Positions 1 through 11,235 of a DNA stretch of 64,000 nucleotides are shown here, in pieces. The notes under the pieces are model-generated. The model was not told where the DNA came from and did not search any database. It was given only the letters and a program-made list of their open reading frames with translations. The position numbers and the translations under genes were made by a program. The DNA is from Ceratotherium simum simum (taxonomy: Eukaryota; Chordata; Mammalia; Perissodactyla; Rhinocerotidae). Numbering within the stretch: the stretch's first letter is position 1; every line of letters starts with the position of its first letter. The DNA lies in NCBI RefSeq assembly GCF_000283155.1, contig NW_004454177.1, positions 1,372,802 to 1,436,801 of the forward strand. Direction: 5' to 3'.

Positions 1-143
1 GTATATAATTACTGTTAGTATTATTAGTAGCAGCCACACCAAATATTTATATTAAACTCTAAAAATAAAGGTTTTTAAGATTGAAAATATTTTTAGTTGT
101 GGTTAAATATGTATAACATAAACTTTACCATCTTAACCATTTT

Positions 144-394
144 CTTTTTTTTGAGGAAGATTGGCCCTGTGCTAACATCTGTTGCCAATCTTCCTCTTTT
201 TTCTTTTTTTCTCCCCAAAGCCCTACCACATAGTTGTGTATCATAGTTGTAGAGTTGTAGCTCTTCTATGTGGGAGGCTGCCTCAGCATGGCTTGATGAG
301 CGGTGAGTAGGTCCGCACCCAGGATCTGAACCAGCGAACCCCAGCCGCTGAAGTGGAACATGTAAACTTAACTGCTACGCCACCGGGCCGGCCC
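144..394 (-). mobile_element. ERE-type SINE, composite form (copy A)
   Basis: In minus orientation it has the ERE tRNA-like head (GGGGGCCGGCCC at 385-394) and the middle ending in the GGGCTTTGGGGAG motif. It then carries a second tail with AGAGGAAGATTGGCAAC and GCCAATCTTCCTCA, as seen in the other ERE subtype. The target duplication is CCATCTTAACCATTTT (128-143) against CCATCTTGGCCATTTT (395-410). Confidence 0.85.
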
Positions 395-410
395 CCATCT
401 TGGCCATTTT

Positions 411-628
411 TTTTTTTTAATAATTTTTATTTATTTATTTATTTATTTTCCCCCCAAAGCCCCAGTAGATAGTTGTATGTCATAGCTGCACATCCTTCTA
501 GTTGCTGTATGTGGGACACAGCCTCAGCATGGCCGGAGAAGCGGTGCGTCGGTGCGCGCCTGGGATCCGAACCCGGGCTGCCAGCAGCGGAGCGCGCGCA
601 CCCAACCGCTAAGCCACGGGGCCGGCCC
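411..628 (-). mobile_element. ERE-type SINE, CAACTAGAAGG subtype (copy B)
   Basis: This is a full-length minus-strand copy ending GGGGCCGGCC. It has a poly(T)/(ATTT)n start at 411-447 and the antisense CATCCTTCTAGTTGCTGTATG motif. The target duplication CCATCTTGGCCATTTT is perfect (395-410 and 629-644). Confidence 0.92.
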
Positions 629-840
629 CCATCTTGGCCATTTTTAAGTGTATAGTTCAGCAGTAAGTATGTTCACATTGTTGTGCAACCAATCTCCAGA
701 ACTTTTCCGTCTTGCAAAACTGAAACTCTGTATCCATGGGACAACAGCTCCCCATTTCCCCCTCCCACCAGCCACTGGTAACTACCATTCTACTTTTTGT
801 TTCTAAGAGTTTGACTATTCTAGATACCTCACGTAATAAA

Positions 841-1666
841 TAAAACCTTTTTCTAACAAAGTTATTTTATATTATTAATCTTATTACAATAATCTTATAA
901 GCAGGCAAGACAGAGCCTTTTAGAGAGAGGCCCAGACTATTTCCATTTTTTTGGCCCTTAAGATATTAAGAAATGCCAAATCGAGATTACAAAAGTTGTG
1001 GCATATTTAAAATTTTACATTGAATGATTAAATGCTTCAAAAAATGCAATGCCATATACTTGTCCTAGACAAAATTTATTTTAAAAATTCCTTAGACTGT
1101 ACGGCAGAAGGTGTGGTCCAAAAACAACACATAAGTTTCAAATTGGATGATACACATCTCCTTTCAATCTTGTTACTATTTCTCTGTGGCTGAATGTAGA
1201 TTTATTTTGAGATAATGTCAAAATCTAAATTTGAGGCCCCTCATTAACGGGAGGTTCAGGTGAAATAACGATTTCTCCCTCTCCACCAACGCTTCCCATT
1301 GTGAAAGGCCATGGGGCAGACATCATCCCTGTTTTTACAAACCAGAAGAGTCTCAGCGAGTATTGTTCCTAGCTGAAGATATGAGAACAAATTCTGTGGT
1401 GGGGTCAAGATTTGAACTCAGACTTTTGGCTGTAAGCCTAAACTCTCCCAGCAGCAAGCCCAGGGACCAGGCCGTCCACCTTTCAGTCCACTGCTCAGAC
1501 AATGTTAATATGGCTGCCACAGAGGAGGCCTCTGGGTTCTACTGAGCATGCTAATGGAAATGGACTGCTTTGGAAGTAGTGAGATTCCAGGCTCTGGGAG
1601 CTGTCAAGAGGAGGTTTGACTGACACGATTTGGGTTTGCTGCAGAGGAGATTCAAGAACTGGGGGT
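841..1666. other. Intergenic, one weak MIR
   Basis: No gene is recognised. About 1330-1460 resembles a degraded MIR in minus orientation (GTCAAGATTTGAACTCAGAC). The rest is unique sequence with nothing I can name. Confidence 0.5.
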
Positions 1667-1880
1667 GGGGCCGGCCCCGTGGCTTAGCGGTTAAGTGCAC
1701 TTGCTCCTCTGCTGGTGGCTCGGGTTTGGATCCTGGGCGCGCACCGACGCACCGCTTCTCCAGCCATGCTGAGGCTGCGTCCCACATACAGCAACTAGAA
1801 GGATGTGCAGCTGTGACATACAACTATCTACTGGGGCTTTGGGGGAAAAATAAATAAATAAAATTAAAAAAAAAAAAAAG
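1667..1880 (+). mobile_element. ERE-type SINE, CAACTAGAAGG subtype (copy C)
   Basis: It starts GGGGCCGGCCCCGTGGCTTAG (A box region) with GGTTTGGATCC (B box) and ends in (AAAT)n/poly(A). The target duplication GAACTGGGGGTGGG flanks it (1656-1669, overlapping the SINE start, and 1881-1894). Confidence 0.92.
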
Positions 1881-1894
1881 GAACTGGGGGTGGG

Positions 1895-2649
1895 AATGGG
1901 AAGAGGGAGTTGTGTTAGATTATGTCCAACTTCCCTGCAGACACCCCCAGTGCAGGGCCAAGCCCAAACCACCCGCACATCTCTACTCTCTGGGGAGAGG
2001 CAGGCTGGGCTGCACATTCGTTTCCCCACCTTTTCATTTGCAGCAACCCGCCACTGGTTGTTGGACAGCCACAGCTTAATTTGAACAATTGGGCTCTGGT
2101 TTCCCGAGGAAAACAGTCCGGACGCCTCAGCCATCCATCAGTATTCTTTTCAGTCCCCCGACAGCTGCTCACGGCGGGCTGGCTCAACCTGCACTGACCT
2201 CATCTTCTCTCACAGAGCAGAGGAGGATTTGGAAAAAATTAGTTATATTAGTGACTCCCCGAAACACTCCGTTTACTTGTGATATGACAAATATTTCAGC
2301 CATTAGGATCTCTCTGTCTCTTATCATCTTAAATGCACTCACTTACATTCCAAATCACTACTTAATTTAAAAGCCTATTTGTTGTGATTGTCACAGGTCC
2401 AGGGAAAAGGAGAGACAGACACTTACTCAGCTCTGGCTGGAATAGAATCAGACTTGGAACTTTGATTGAATCTTTTTCCCCAAGACTTATGCTCAGTCAG
2501 GTACAATCTAAACACTTAGGAAGCAAGAGACTTAAAGGGAAACCCACCCTGTAGAGATTCGTAAGTTCTGCTCTGAAGTGGCAGTGTGGCATAGTGACCC
2601 TGGGCAAATGACCTTATTGCTAGGTGTCCTCATGCTCCCTGACCCCCAG
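1895..2649. other. Intergenic, no recognised feature
   Basis: Unique sequence. Overlapping open frames of 60-150 codons on both strands lack any recognisable protein signature and run into SINE sequence. A MIR trace may lie at 2590-2640. Confidence 0.5.
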
Positions 2650-2900
2650 ATATAGTGACTCACTCAGTGAACATTTATTGAATCCCTAATATGTGCTGGG
2701 CAGCATGACGGATTCTGAGGGTACAAAGGTGAATGAACCATGCCCATGTGCTCAAAGCTGTTCTCAGTTTATTACTAACAATAAACATTTATTGAGCACT
2801 TACTATTTGCCAACTATGCTAAATACCATACTTGCTTTTTTCATTTAATCCTCACCATAACCTTAGGAGTTAGGTCTTACATTTAATTCCTATCTACAAA
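2650..2900 (-). mobile_element. L2 3' end and MIR fragments
   Basis: About 2655-2765 reads as an antisense L2 3' end (ACATTTATTGAATCCCTAAT, then GGGTACAAAGGTGAATGA). About 2780-2900 reads as an antisense MIR (ACATTTATTGAGCACTTACT, then TTTAATCCTCACCATAACC). Confidence 0.65.
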
Positions 2901-3199
2901 TAAGCAGACTACTCTGTCTGATCTTTTAATTCATAACATTAAACACTGTGCAGTACTCTCTCCCCAAATAAAACATCCCCTAGTGGAATTTGTAAATGGA
3001 AAGTTCCCAGAACAGACCCATGTTCTACAGACATGTGTATTGTGTGGTCAAGATGTTGATATGCTGTCATATCTGCAACAGGAACAAAATTATTCTCAGC
3101 ATATAAGAGGTAAGTACTGATATAATTCATCGTGTCTGTCATCACTGTCTAGACAGCACACATCAGAACCCTTGTTATTTAGATTATTTTATACTTCTT

Positions 3200-3438
3200 T
3201 TGTGTGTGTGTGAGGAAGCTTGGCCATGAGCTAACATCCGTTGCCAATCTTCCTCTTTTTGCTAAGGAAGATTGGCCCGGAGCCAACATCTGTGCCCATC
3301 TTCCTCTGCTTTATATGGGACACCCCATAGCATGGCTTGATGAGTGGTACATCGGTCCACACCCGGGATCCGAACCTGCGAACCCTGGGCCACCGAAGCA
3401 GAGGGCATGAACTTAACCACTACGCCCACGCCAGCCCC
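3200..3438 (-). mobile_element. ERE-type SINE, GAGGAAGAT subtype (copy D)
   Basis: The minus-strand copy contains two GAGGAAG/TTCCTC modules and the antisense tRNA head ending near GCCAGCCCC. The target duplication TATTTTATACTTCTT / TATTTAATACTTCTT lies at 3185-3199 and 3439-3453. It is more diverged than copies B and C. Confidence 0.88.
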
Positions 3439-3453
3439 TATTTAATACTTCTT

Positions 3454-3842
3454 GTTTTCCTTTATTTCAGTCTCTTTTGTTCCTCTTGAAGTCTTGGCAA
3501 TATATATTTTTTTAAGTTTCAGCATTTTTCAGCTGTGTTAAAGAGAAGCAAGAAAGGAAAATCATCCTACCTGGGCTGGGCTTTGAAGGTTAAAAGCAGA
3601 GAGAGCAAACATCTTTGGACACAGCATGAAGGTGACAGGAGATATCAATGTGGGTGACTCCTAGGACCACGGCCTGTGCTGGGAGACTTGGCCTCTCACC
3701 TCCCTGCCATAGCTGGTTGATTCAGAAGAAGACTCCTCATTCAAACCCGGAGTCAAGAGACTTGGATGCCAGACGTTGGAGCAGTCGTGTTAATGACACC
3801 TCAGAGAGACTTTGCACAGCTCCTGCTGCAGAGAGCCTCTGT
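3454..3842. other. Intergenic, no recognised feature
   Basis: Unique sequence with no repeat or gene that I recognise. Confidence 0.45.
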
Positions 3843-4205
3843 AGCAGTTATCCACTGCTGTGTAACAAACTACCCCAAAATATAGTGGCTTAAAACAACA
3901 ATTTATTATTGCTCATGATTCTGTGAGTTGCTTGGGCCCACTCACGCAGCTGCATTCAGTTGGCAGATTGACTGGGAACTGAGCTCAGCTGGGAGCCCGG
4001 GATGGCTTTCTTTTCAGGTGGTTTTGCATCCTTGTGGAGTCCAGGCCAGGCTTCTTCACATGGCAGACAGTGTTCCAAGAGGGAAAGGCAAGACCTTGCT
4101 AGGACACTATAGCCCAGTTCTTCTCTGGCATTCTACCATTCAAACCATGTTGCAAGGCCAGTTCAGAGTCAAGGGGTAGAGACATAGACTCCATTTCTTG
4201 ATGCG
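3843..4205 (-). mobile_element. MaLR (MLT1-type) LTR fragment
   Basis: The antisense MaLR 3' end is recognisable: CTGTGTAACAAACTACCCC, GTGGCTTAAAACAACAATTT and ATTCTGTGAGTTG, followed by GACTCCATTTCTTGATG near the far end. This is an old, degraded LTR. Confidence 0.65.
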
Positions 4206-4685
4206 AGGAGCTGCAAATAATTGTGGCCAGAGGATGGACTTTGGCAGATTAAAAGTAGACACAAATTATTTGTGGCTTCTTCCCAGAGGTGGAGTCTGTT
4301 TCCTCAGCTCTGGAATCTGGGACATCCTGGTGATGTTCTTTGACCAACAGAACATAGCAGAAGTGATGTACGACTGCAAAATAGGCCTTGGAGCTCCACT
4401 CTCGCCCTGGAACATTTCCCATCGCTGTGTGAAGAAGCCAGCTTCATCCTCCTTGAGGATAAAAGACCACATGGAGAGAGAGGCCCAGTTTTCACAGGCT
4501 TCCCAGCTGCCCCCAGCCCCCAGTCTATCCAGCAGCTGGATGTTTTTATGCAAGTAAGTCCAGGAGAAACCAACAGAAGAATTTCCAGCCAACCCCCAAA
4601 ATTGTGAGAAATAATGTTGTTGTTGGTTTAAGCCACTAAGTTTTGTGGTGGTTTGTTATGCTGCAATAGAGAAATGAAACAGCCC
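4206..4685 (+). mobile_element. MaLR (MLT1-type) LTR fragment
   Basis: The sense 3' end has AATTGTGAGAAATAATG, then GGTTTAAGCCACTAAGTTTT, GTGGTTTGTTATGCTGCAAT and AGAAATGAAACA, the usual MLT1-class ending. It lies head-to-head with the minus-strand copy just upstream. The 5' boundary is uncertain. Confidence 0.65.
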
Positions 4686-5249
4686 CCAGACTGCTCTGCT
4701 CCAAGAGCTCTCCCAAGTGTGATGGGTCAGCCCTTCCTTTGATCCTGTGACTATCCTCCTAAGAAGTCATTTTCCCCCTCAAGGCAGCCGGAGTGTATTG
4801 TTGTTGCTTGTAATGAATACTCAGTGTAAGAGAACCCCAAACAAAGGAAAAAACTCAGTGTATTCTGGACCCCTTGGTCCACACCCTCCCTAGGTGGAGG
4901 ATCTCTTTCCAAAATTTTTTTGCAGTAAAGAAATTAGGATTTATTGCATAATCTCTTTCTATTTGCCAAGACCTTTGTTAGCTTTTTAAAATTTATCCTT
5001 TACATTTTTTTCTTACATTGAAAATCTTGGTTCCTGACAACATTAGTATATAATTACCTATTAGCATTATTCTATAATATATAAAATAGTTTTAAAATAA
5101 TCAAACTAATATTATTACTAACAATTAGACTACCAAATGAAGTTTAAAGTTTCTCTCCAGCCTTATTTGTCTTTAGAATACATTCCTCTATTACTGTGGT
5201 CTGAAGTCACTTGGAATAATTATTTTCTCTGAGTGTTTATTCACCTAAT
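4686..5249. other. Intergenic, AT-rich, no recognised feature
   Basis: Unique sequence becoming AT-rich after 4900. No gene or clear repeat is seen. Confidence 0.45.
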
Positions 5250-6085
5250 TGATTTATAGTTATTTTTGCTCATTTTTAATTTTTAGAGATTGCTTTTTTA
5301 TACAATACTATTTTTGAATACATAAAACATGTTTCCAAAGTCAAATTTATATAAGGTGTATTTAAATAAATCTTGCTTCCAACTATGATCCTCCCAATCT
5401 CCCCTTACTTTTATGAGCTTTTGATCTATTTTTCCGGGGTTTCTTTTTGCAAATATAAGCAGATACATATACGTATATTTGCACGTTTCCCCCTTTTTTA
5501 CACAAAAGATGGCATTCTATTCACATAAAAGTTCCGCATCTTGCTTTGTCCTCCTAATATATCCTAGCGATCACTCTACGTCGGCATATACAATTCTATC
5601 TCATTACTTTATACAGCTTCGGAGTATTCTATTGCATGGAATATACCATACTTATTCAACTAGTCGTTGATGGATATTTGAATTGTTTCCAATCATTTGC
5701 AGTTACAAATAATGCCGCAAAGATTAACTTTGTGTATAAGTCATTTTGAATGTTTGCTAGCATATCTTTGGGATAGACTCGTAGAAGTGAGGCTTCTGGG
5801 TCAACGGGTAAATGCACATATTTTTCTAAATATTTACAAATCTCCATCGAATAGAGTGATGCCTTTTTGAGTCCCCAACAACAATGAATGAGTGTCTATT
5901 TCTCCACCACTTCAAGAGTATAGTCTCTCGAACTTTGGGATTTTTGCCAATCTGATAGATTAAAAGTAGCATCTCAATATACTTTTATTTTGCATTGCTC
6001 TTATATGATGAGTGAGGTAGAGCATCTTCTCATGTGTGAGATGGCTGTTTTAATTTTTTCTGCCTGTTCAAATCTTTGCATGGAC
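5250..6085 (-). mobile_element. L1M-type LINE 3' fragment
   Basis: Antisense L1M 3' region. Typical phrases are TTGATGGATATTTGAATTG, GGGATAGACTCGTAGAAGTG followed by CTTCTGGGTCAACGGGTA, and TTTGCCAATCTGATAGATTA. No intact ORF. Confidence 0.75.
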
Positions 6086-6094
6086 TTGCAAGTA

Positions 6095-6255
6095 TACTAG
6101 CATAAAACAACATTTAATCTCACATAAACCTAATGAGGTAGGGGTTGGTATCATTCCTCCCCCTTATAAGGATGAGAAAATGGCAGATTAGAGATGTTAA
6201 GTAATTTACCCAAGGTTACACAGCTAATATGTGGCTGAAGTCAAGCTGACAGACT
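6095..6255 (-). mobile_element. MIR
   Basis: Antisense MIR core: CCTAATGAGGTAGG, GATGAGAAAATGGCAG, TTACCCAAGGTTACACAGCT. Confidence 0.7.
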
Positions 6256-7789
6256 GTTAGGCCCTGTGGATTCTATATGGATCTATTCCCAGGAGTGAAA
6301 CTTGGAGCTCCTGTGTTTTGCTTTTAATAAAGCATCTGTGGGTGGATTCACATCGCTGACATAGGACTGCTTCAGTTGGTTCTGTCATGATGGGGCCTAG
6401 GGGAGGGCAGGGGAGCCCATGCTTATAAAGACGAGGATGGTACCCGACGTGTCACCTAGCAGCACCCAGTGCACTGGGGTATTTTGAATCTCAACAGCAG
6501 AGGAAAACGGTGAGAGACCTGCAACCTATTTAATTCTGTTAGAGAATCAGTGAGGTGCTTGATGAAGCCATTAACTGGGGTTCGTGTCTCCATTCTACTT
6601 ATAAGACTCCAGGAGGGCAAATGCTGATGGAAATTTATTGATTTCTTTTTCTGCCTTTACCGAATGGGTCAAAAACGTGGTATAACACTGCTGGTTCCAA
6701 TTAAAATCACCTGTTAGCTTACAAAGGTTGGCCCTTTCCACCCTCCCCCATCGCCCCCATTTAAAAAGGGTTTAAAAGATTTTCATTTAATTGATTTGCT
6801 GTAAAATGCCCTTTACAATTACCCAGATAAACTAGGCGTCACCTGTGGAGTAAGAGCCAATTTGAGCTGTTTATCAAGACTTCGCCTCTGGCCACTTCTC
6901 ACCCTGGGATCTTGAGTCTCTGTATTGATAGCTTGCATCTGTCAACATTGGATATTTTTAGTGGGCTGCAGAAAGCTTTTAGGGAGATGGGGATGGTGGG
7001 GCTGCATCTTTGAGCAGGTGAAGAAAGCTTGATGGGGTTTTTTTGTTTGAAATGAGAATGCCCTATTGTGCTGAAAACAAGTCAGAAAATCAGCCCTGGC
7101 CCCATATGCCTAAAATTAATCAGAGTTGACCCCATTTAAAAACCAGGCAGTGGGCCTCAAGGAAACGGGAACGTGGGTAATGGATAAAATTGAGTAACAA
7201 AATTTGCCCAGTTTCTCTTGGTTTGGCTTTCATGTCAAGCAGTGTTTAATGTTAGGAAGGAGAAGTTGAGGAGTCTCTACAAGAGTTGTCAGTAAAGTGA
7301 CATTTGTGTTCTTTAAGCTGATGGAGGCAGTGGGAATTCACAGAGGGTGAGAAGTAAAGAAAGAAGGACAGAGGGGTATTTATTTCTAGGTCTTGTGTAT
7401 TTCTGAAACCAGACACTTGAATCCACTTAATCATGGAAATCCTGGCTAAAGAATTATGAAGAAAATCGGTGCCAGAAAAAAAAAGACAGGTAAATATGGA
7501 AGGAGAAAGGTAAATTCTGGAATGTATAGACCAACAATGTTGAAATTGATCATGGCCAGGTTCCAGAATAAATTATGATAAAAATGTTTGGTGAACCTTT
7601 GAGAAAAGATAGTGGGTCACTAAGAATGAGGTATAATTTCATTCTGACTGTTATCAAACAGGGAAGTGCTCCAGACACAGGAAGTCTTGACATAATAGGG
7701 TAGTTGAAGAGAATAAATGATGGAATATTTATGCAAGCTCTTGACACATAGCAGATGCATGATAAATATTAGTTGCTCTACTTCAGGCT
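6256..7789. other. Repeat-poor intergenic block, possible conserved element 6340-7100
   Basis: About 1.5 kb without a recognisable transposon. It includes ATTTAATTGATTTGCTG and AATTACCCAGATAAACTAGG (about 6785-6836), the kind of AT-rich, homeodomain-core-rich text common in conserved non-coding DNA. No coding potential is recognised. Confidence 0.4.
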
Positions 7790-8175
7790 TTCATAATATC
7801 CATCATAGTCAAACTACTTCAAAGACTTACCTACTTTTGCCGTCTTTACTTCCCTATCTCCTTCGCTCTTGACTCTGGTGTGAACCCCCACCTATCCACT
7901 AACACTGCTCTCTCCCTATTGCCAATGACCAGCTGGTCGTTACATTCAACGGATACTCTCACTTCTTATTTTGCTAGAACTCTTTGAGAATTTTGACATT
8001 GTTGACTTCTCCCTGTCTACAAAACTTTTTCTTCCCCTGGATTCTCTGACACCATACTCTCCTGGACTGTCTCTCTTCTGTCTGCCCACTTCCCAAACTC
8101 TTTGACATAACAGCTTTTCTCTGCTGTTCCCTAACTAATAGTGTCGCTCAGGGTTCCTTCCTGGATTCCATTTCC
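7790..8175 (+). mobile_element. L2 LINE fragment
   Basis: Sense L2 internal text, for example CTGGATTCTCTGACACCATA followed by CTCTCCTGG, then CTCAGGGTTCC. Degraded, without an open frame of note. Confidence 0.5.
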
Positions 8176-8179
8176 CACT

Positions 8180-9472
8180 TTTCTTGGGAGCAATTTCAAC
8201 ACAATTCCTATCAAAATCCCATCAAGGTGGGTACTGGATACCCACAGGCAAACTGGATATCCATATGCAAAATAATAAATTTAGACCCCTACTTCACACA
8301 TGTACAAAAATTAACTCAAAATTGATCAAAGACCTAAATGTAATTGATAAAACTATAAAACCCTTAGGAAAAAACTTGGGTATAAATCTTTGTGACCTTG
8401 GGTTTGGTCAATGGTTTCTTAGATATAACACCAAAAACAAAAGCAACAAGAAAAAATATGGATAAGCAGGACATCATCAAAATTAAAAGCTTTTGCATGT
8501 CAAAAGATATCATCAAGAAAGTGAAAGACAACCAAAATAATGGGAGACAAATTTTGCAAACTATATATATGATAAGAGATTTGTATCTAGAATACATAAA
8601 GAACTCTTAAAACATAATGATAAAAAAAAATAACCCAATTTAAATATGGGGAAAAGATCTGAATAGACATTTCTTCAAAGAAGATATACAAATGTCCAAG
8701 AAACACATGGAAAGATGCTCAACACCATTAGCCATCAGAAAACTGCAACTCCAAACCACAAGATACTATTTCATACTGACTAGGATGTTGGAAAATTGGA
8801 ACCCTCATACACTGCTTGTGTGAATGTAAAATGGTGCAGCTGCTATAGAAACAGTCTGGCAGTTCCTCAAAAAGTTAAACATAGAGGTACCATATAACTC
8901 AGGAACTCCACTCTTGTTTATATACCCAAGAGAAATGAAAACACATATCTACACAAAAACTTGTACACAAATATTCATAGCAGTATTATTCATAATAGCC
9001 AAAAAGTGTCAACAACCCAGCTGTCCATCAACTGATGAGTGGATAAATAAAATATGGTATATCCACACAAGGGAATATTCTTCACCCACAAAAAGCAATG
9101 AAGTATTGATATATGCTAAAACATAGGTGAACCTTGAACACATTGTGCTAAGTGAAAAAAGCCTGTCACAAAAGACCACTTATTATATAATTCTATTTTT
9201 ATGAAATGTCCAGAATAGGCAAATCCATAGAGACAGAAAGTAGACTGTTGGTCATCTAGGGCTGGGCAGAGGGACTCTGAGGAAGAGGTTTGGGGAGAAA
9301 TGTAGAATGACTGCTAACGGGTATGGGGTTTTGTTTTGAGGTGACAAAAATGTTCTAAAATTGTGATGATGGATGCACAACTCTGTGAATATACTAAAAG
9401 TCATTGAATTGTACACTTTAATTAGGTGAATTGTACGTATGTGAATTATATCTCAATAAAGATGTTAAAAAA
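8180..9472 (+). mobile_element. L1M-type LINE, 3' ORF2 plus 3' UTR
   Basis: Sense L1 sequence. The remains of the ORF2 end include AATTCCTATCAAAATCCCAT and TTAACTCAAAATTGATCAAA. The distal part has ATGTCCAAGAAACACATGG, AATAGCCAAAAAGTGTCAAC and ATTGTACACTTTAATTAGG, ending in a short A-run near 9472. The reading frame is broken into pieces under 100 codons. Confidence 0.85.
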
Positions 9473-9479
9473 ATTCTCC

Positions 9480-9655
9480 TCTCATAGCGCTTAACACATC
9501 ACAGCACTTATTATACTATATTGTAATTGGCTGTTTACTTATATCTCCATGTGACTTTTAGTTCATTGAAAGTAAGGATTGTGTTGGGCTTATTCATTCT
9601 TGTGTTCCCAGCACAAGGCTTAGTCCATAGTCCATTAATTTAAAAAAAAATGGAT
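9480..9655 (+). mobile_element. L2 3' end
   Basis: Sense L2 3' text: TTCATTGAAAGTAAGGATTG, CCCAGCACAAGGCTTAGTCC. Confidence 0.5.
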
Positions 9656-9859
9656 AACTGAACAAAGCAATTAATTAATTAAGATCAGACATGTGAGACA
9701 TACAAGAAAAGAGTTTTTGGGTTTCTAGCTAGTAGAACAGTGCTCTGTTAATTATTTGATATTATGTTAAAAGATCTCTAATTTGCAAGTTACATGTCTC
9801 GAGAACTTATGTTCTGGTAAAGTGCCTTATACATAGTAAATAATCAATAATCCTTATCT

Positions 9860-11235
9860 AATTTTATTTTAACTTTTCATTTTCAATTAATGTAAGATTT
9901 ACAAAAAATTACAAAAATAGTACAAAGAATTACAATATACTTTACCTAATGTCCTCAAATGTTAACATATTACATAACCACAATACAATGATAAAACCAG
10001 GAAATTAATATTGCTAATATACTATTAACTAATTATAGTTCTTACTTGATTTTCGTTGTGTCCTACTAAAGTCTTGTTTATGGTCCAGGATCCAAGCCAG
10101 AATTACACTTTACATTATTTGTCATGTCTCCTTAGTCTGTTTTAAATTGAGACAGGGTCTCGGTTTTTCAGCACTGGTCAATTAAACTGTAGACTATCCC
10201 TCAATTTGAGTTTGTACGAGTTTTCTCATGATTAAATTCAGGCTGTGTGTTTTGGTACGGATACCACATAAGTGCTGCTGTGTCCTTGTCAGCATGTCAT
10301 ATCAGGAGGCACATAATGTCCATGTGTTTCATTACTAGTGACATTAACTTTGACCACTTGGTTAAGGAGATATCTGCCAGGATTTTTCACTGTGAAGTTA
10401 TCACATTTCTCGCTGTAACAGATAAGCATCTTTTGGAGAGATACTTTGAGACTGTGTAAGAATTCTGTTTCTGGTCATATTTTTACCCACAAATTTTAGC
10501 ATTCATTGATGATACTTCCTTGAAACAGTTATTACTGTGGGGTTTGCAATTGGTGATTTTTTATTTCTATCATCCCATCATTAATTGGAGTGCTACAGTA
10601 AGAAAGAACTTTCCCTTTTCATCCATTTTTCTATCTACCTAATTATTTATTCAATCATTTATTTATATCAATATAGACTCGTGAATATTTGTTTTAGTCT
10701 ATGGATTATAATTCATCATTATCATTTCTTATTTTGTTGCCCAAATTGTACCAGATTTCAGAGCCCCATCAAGTTAGCTTGTATCATTTCAATATGTCCT
10801 CATCATTTTTTGAGCACTTCCTTACTTGCTGGTACCGCAGATGTTCCAGATTCACTCTGTACTTTCCCTGCCCCAGTCATGTAATCAGCCATCTCTTTAA
10901 GCAGACCTGGTTCCTTTTTGAGAATAACGTTTAGAAGCAAAGATCTGGACACTAGGTGCTCATGGCTACTGGGGTGTCATTGTTTCTTCACTTAGTGGAC
11001 AGAGCTAGGAAATATATGCATGTGTGACATATACACACATCTCTACTTATTTCCATATCTGTCTGTCTATTAAAAACCATGACTTTATGCTGATACCTCC
11101 AATTCCATTCCAACACTCAGACTTCGTTCTGTCCTTTCCCTTTCTTATTTGTAATTCCTTTCTCGGACAGTAAAAGCCTGGTGCTTATTATTAACGATGT
11201 ATTTACTTTTTACTCAACCCTAGATTACACATAAA
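9860..11235 (-). mobile_element. L1M-type LINE 3' region, long fragment
   Basis: Antisense L1M 3' UTR, with GTCATGTCTCCTTAGTCTG, CTCATGATTAAATTCAGGC, GCAAAGATCTGGACACTAGG and TGGCTACTGGGGTGTCATTG in the usual order. Non-coding remains. Confidence 0.75.

Larger units (their letters stand above)
66..840 (-). mobile_element. L1M-type LINE 3' UTR fragment, split by two SINEs
   Basis: Before 128 and after 645 the sequence reads as the reverse complement of an L1M 3' UTR. Typical phrases are the ATGTATAACATAAACTTTACC run and the CATTGTTGTGCAACC and CCAGCCACTGGTAACTACC stretches. The two EREs at 144-394 and 411-628 interrupt one continuous L1 sequence. Confidence 0.75.

Noticed and set aside
473..655. 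A repeated open frame with AHPSSCCMWD...EKRCVGA text at 473-655, 1551-1823, 12859-13128 and 23232-23480
   Set aside because: It is the antisense reading of the same part of the ERE SINE each time. It recurs because the SINE is repeated, not because a protein is conserved.
8184..9126. Open frames resembling LINE protein pieces
   Set aside because: They lie inside a degraded L1M sequence and are short and interrupted; not host genes.
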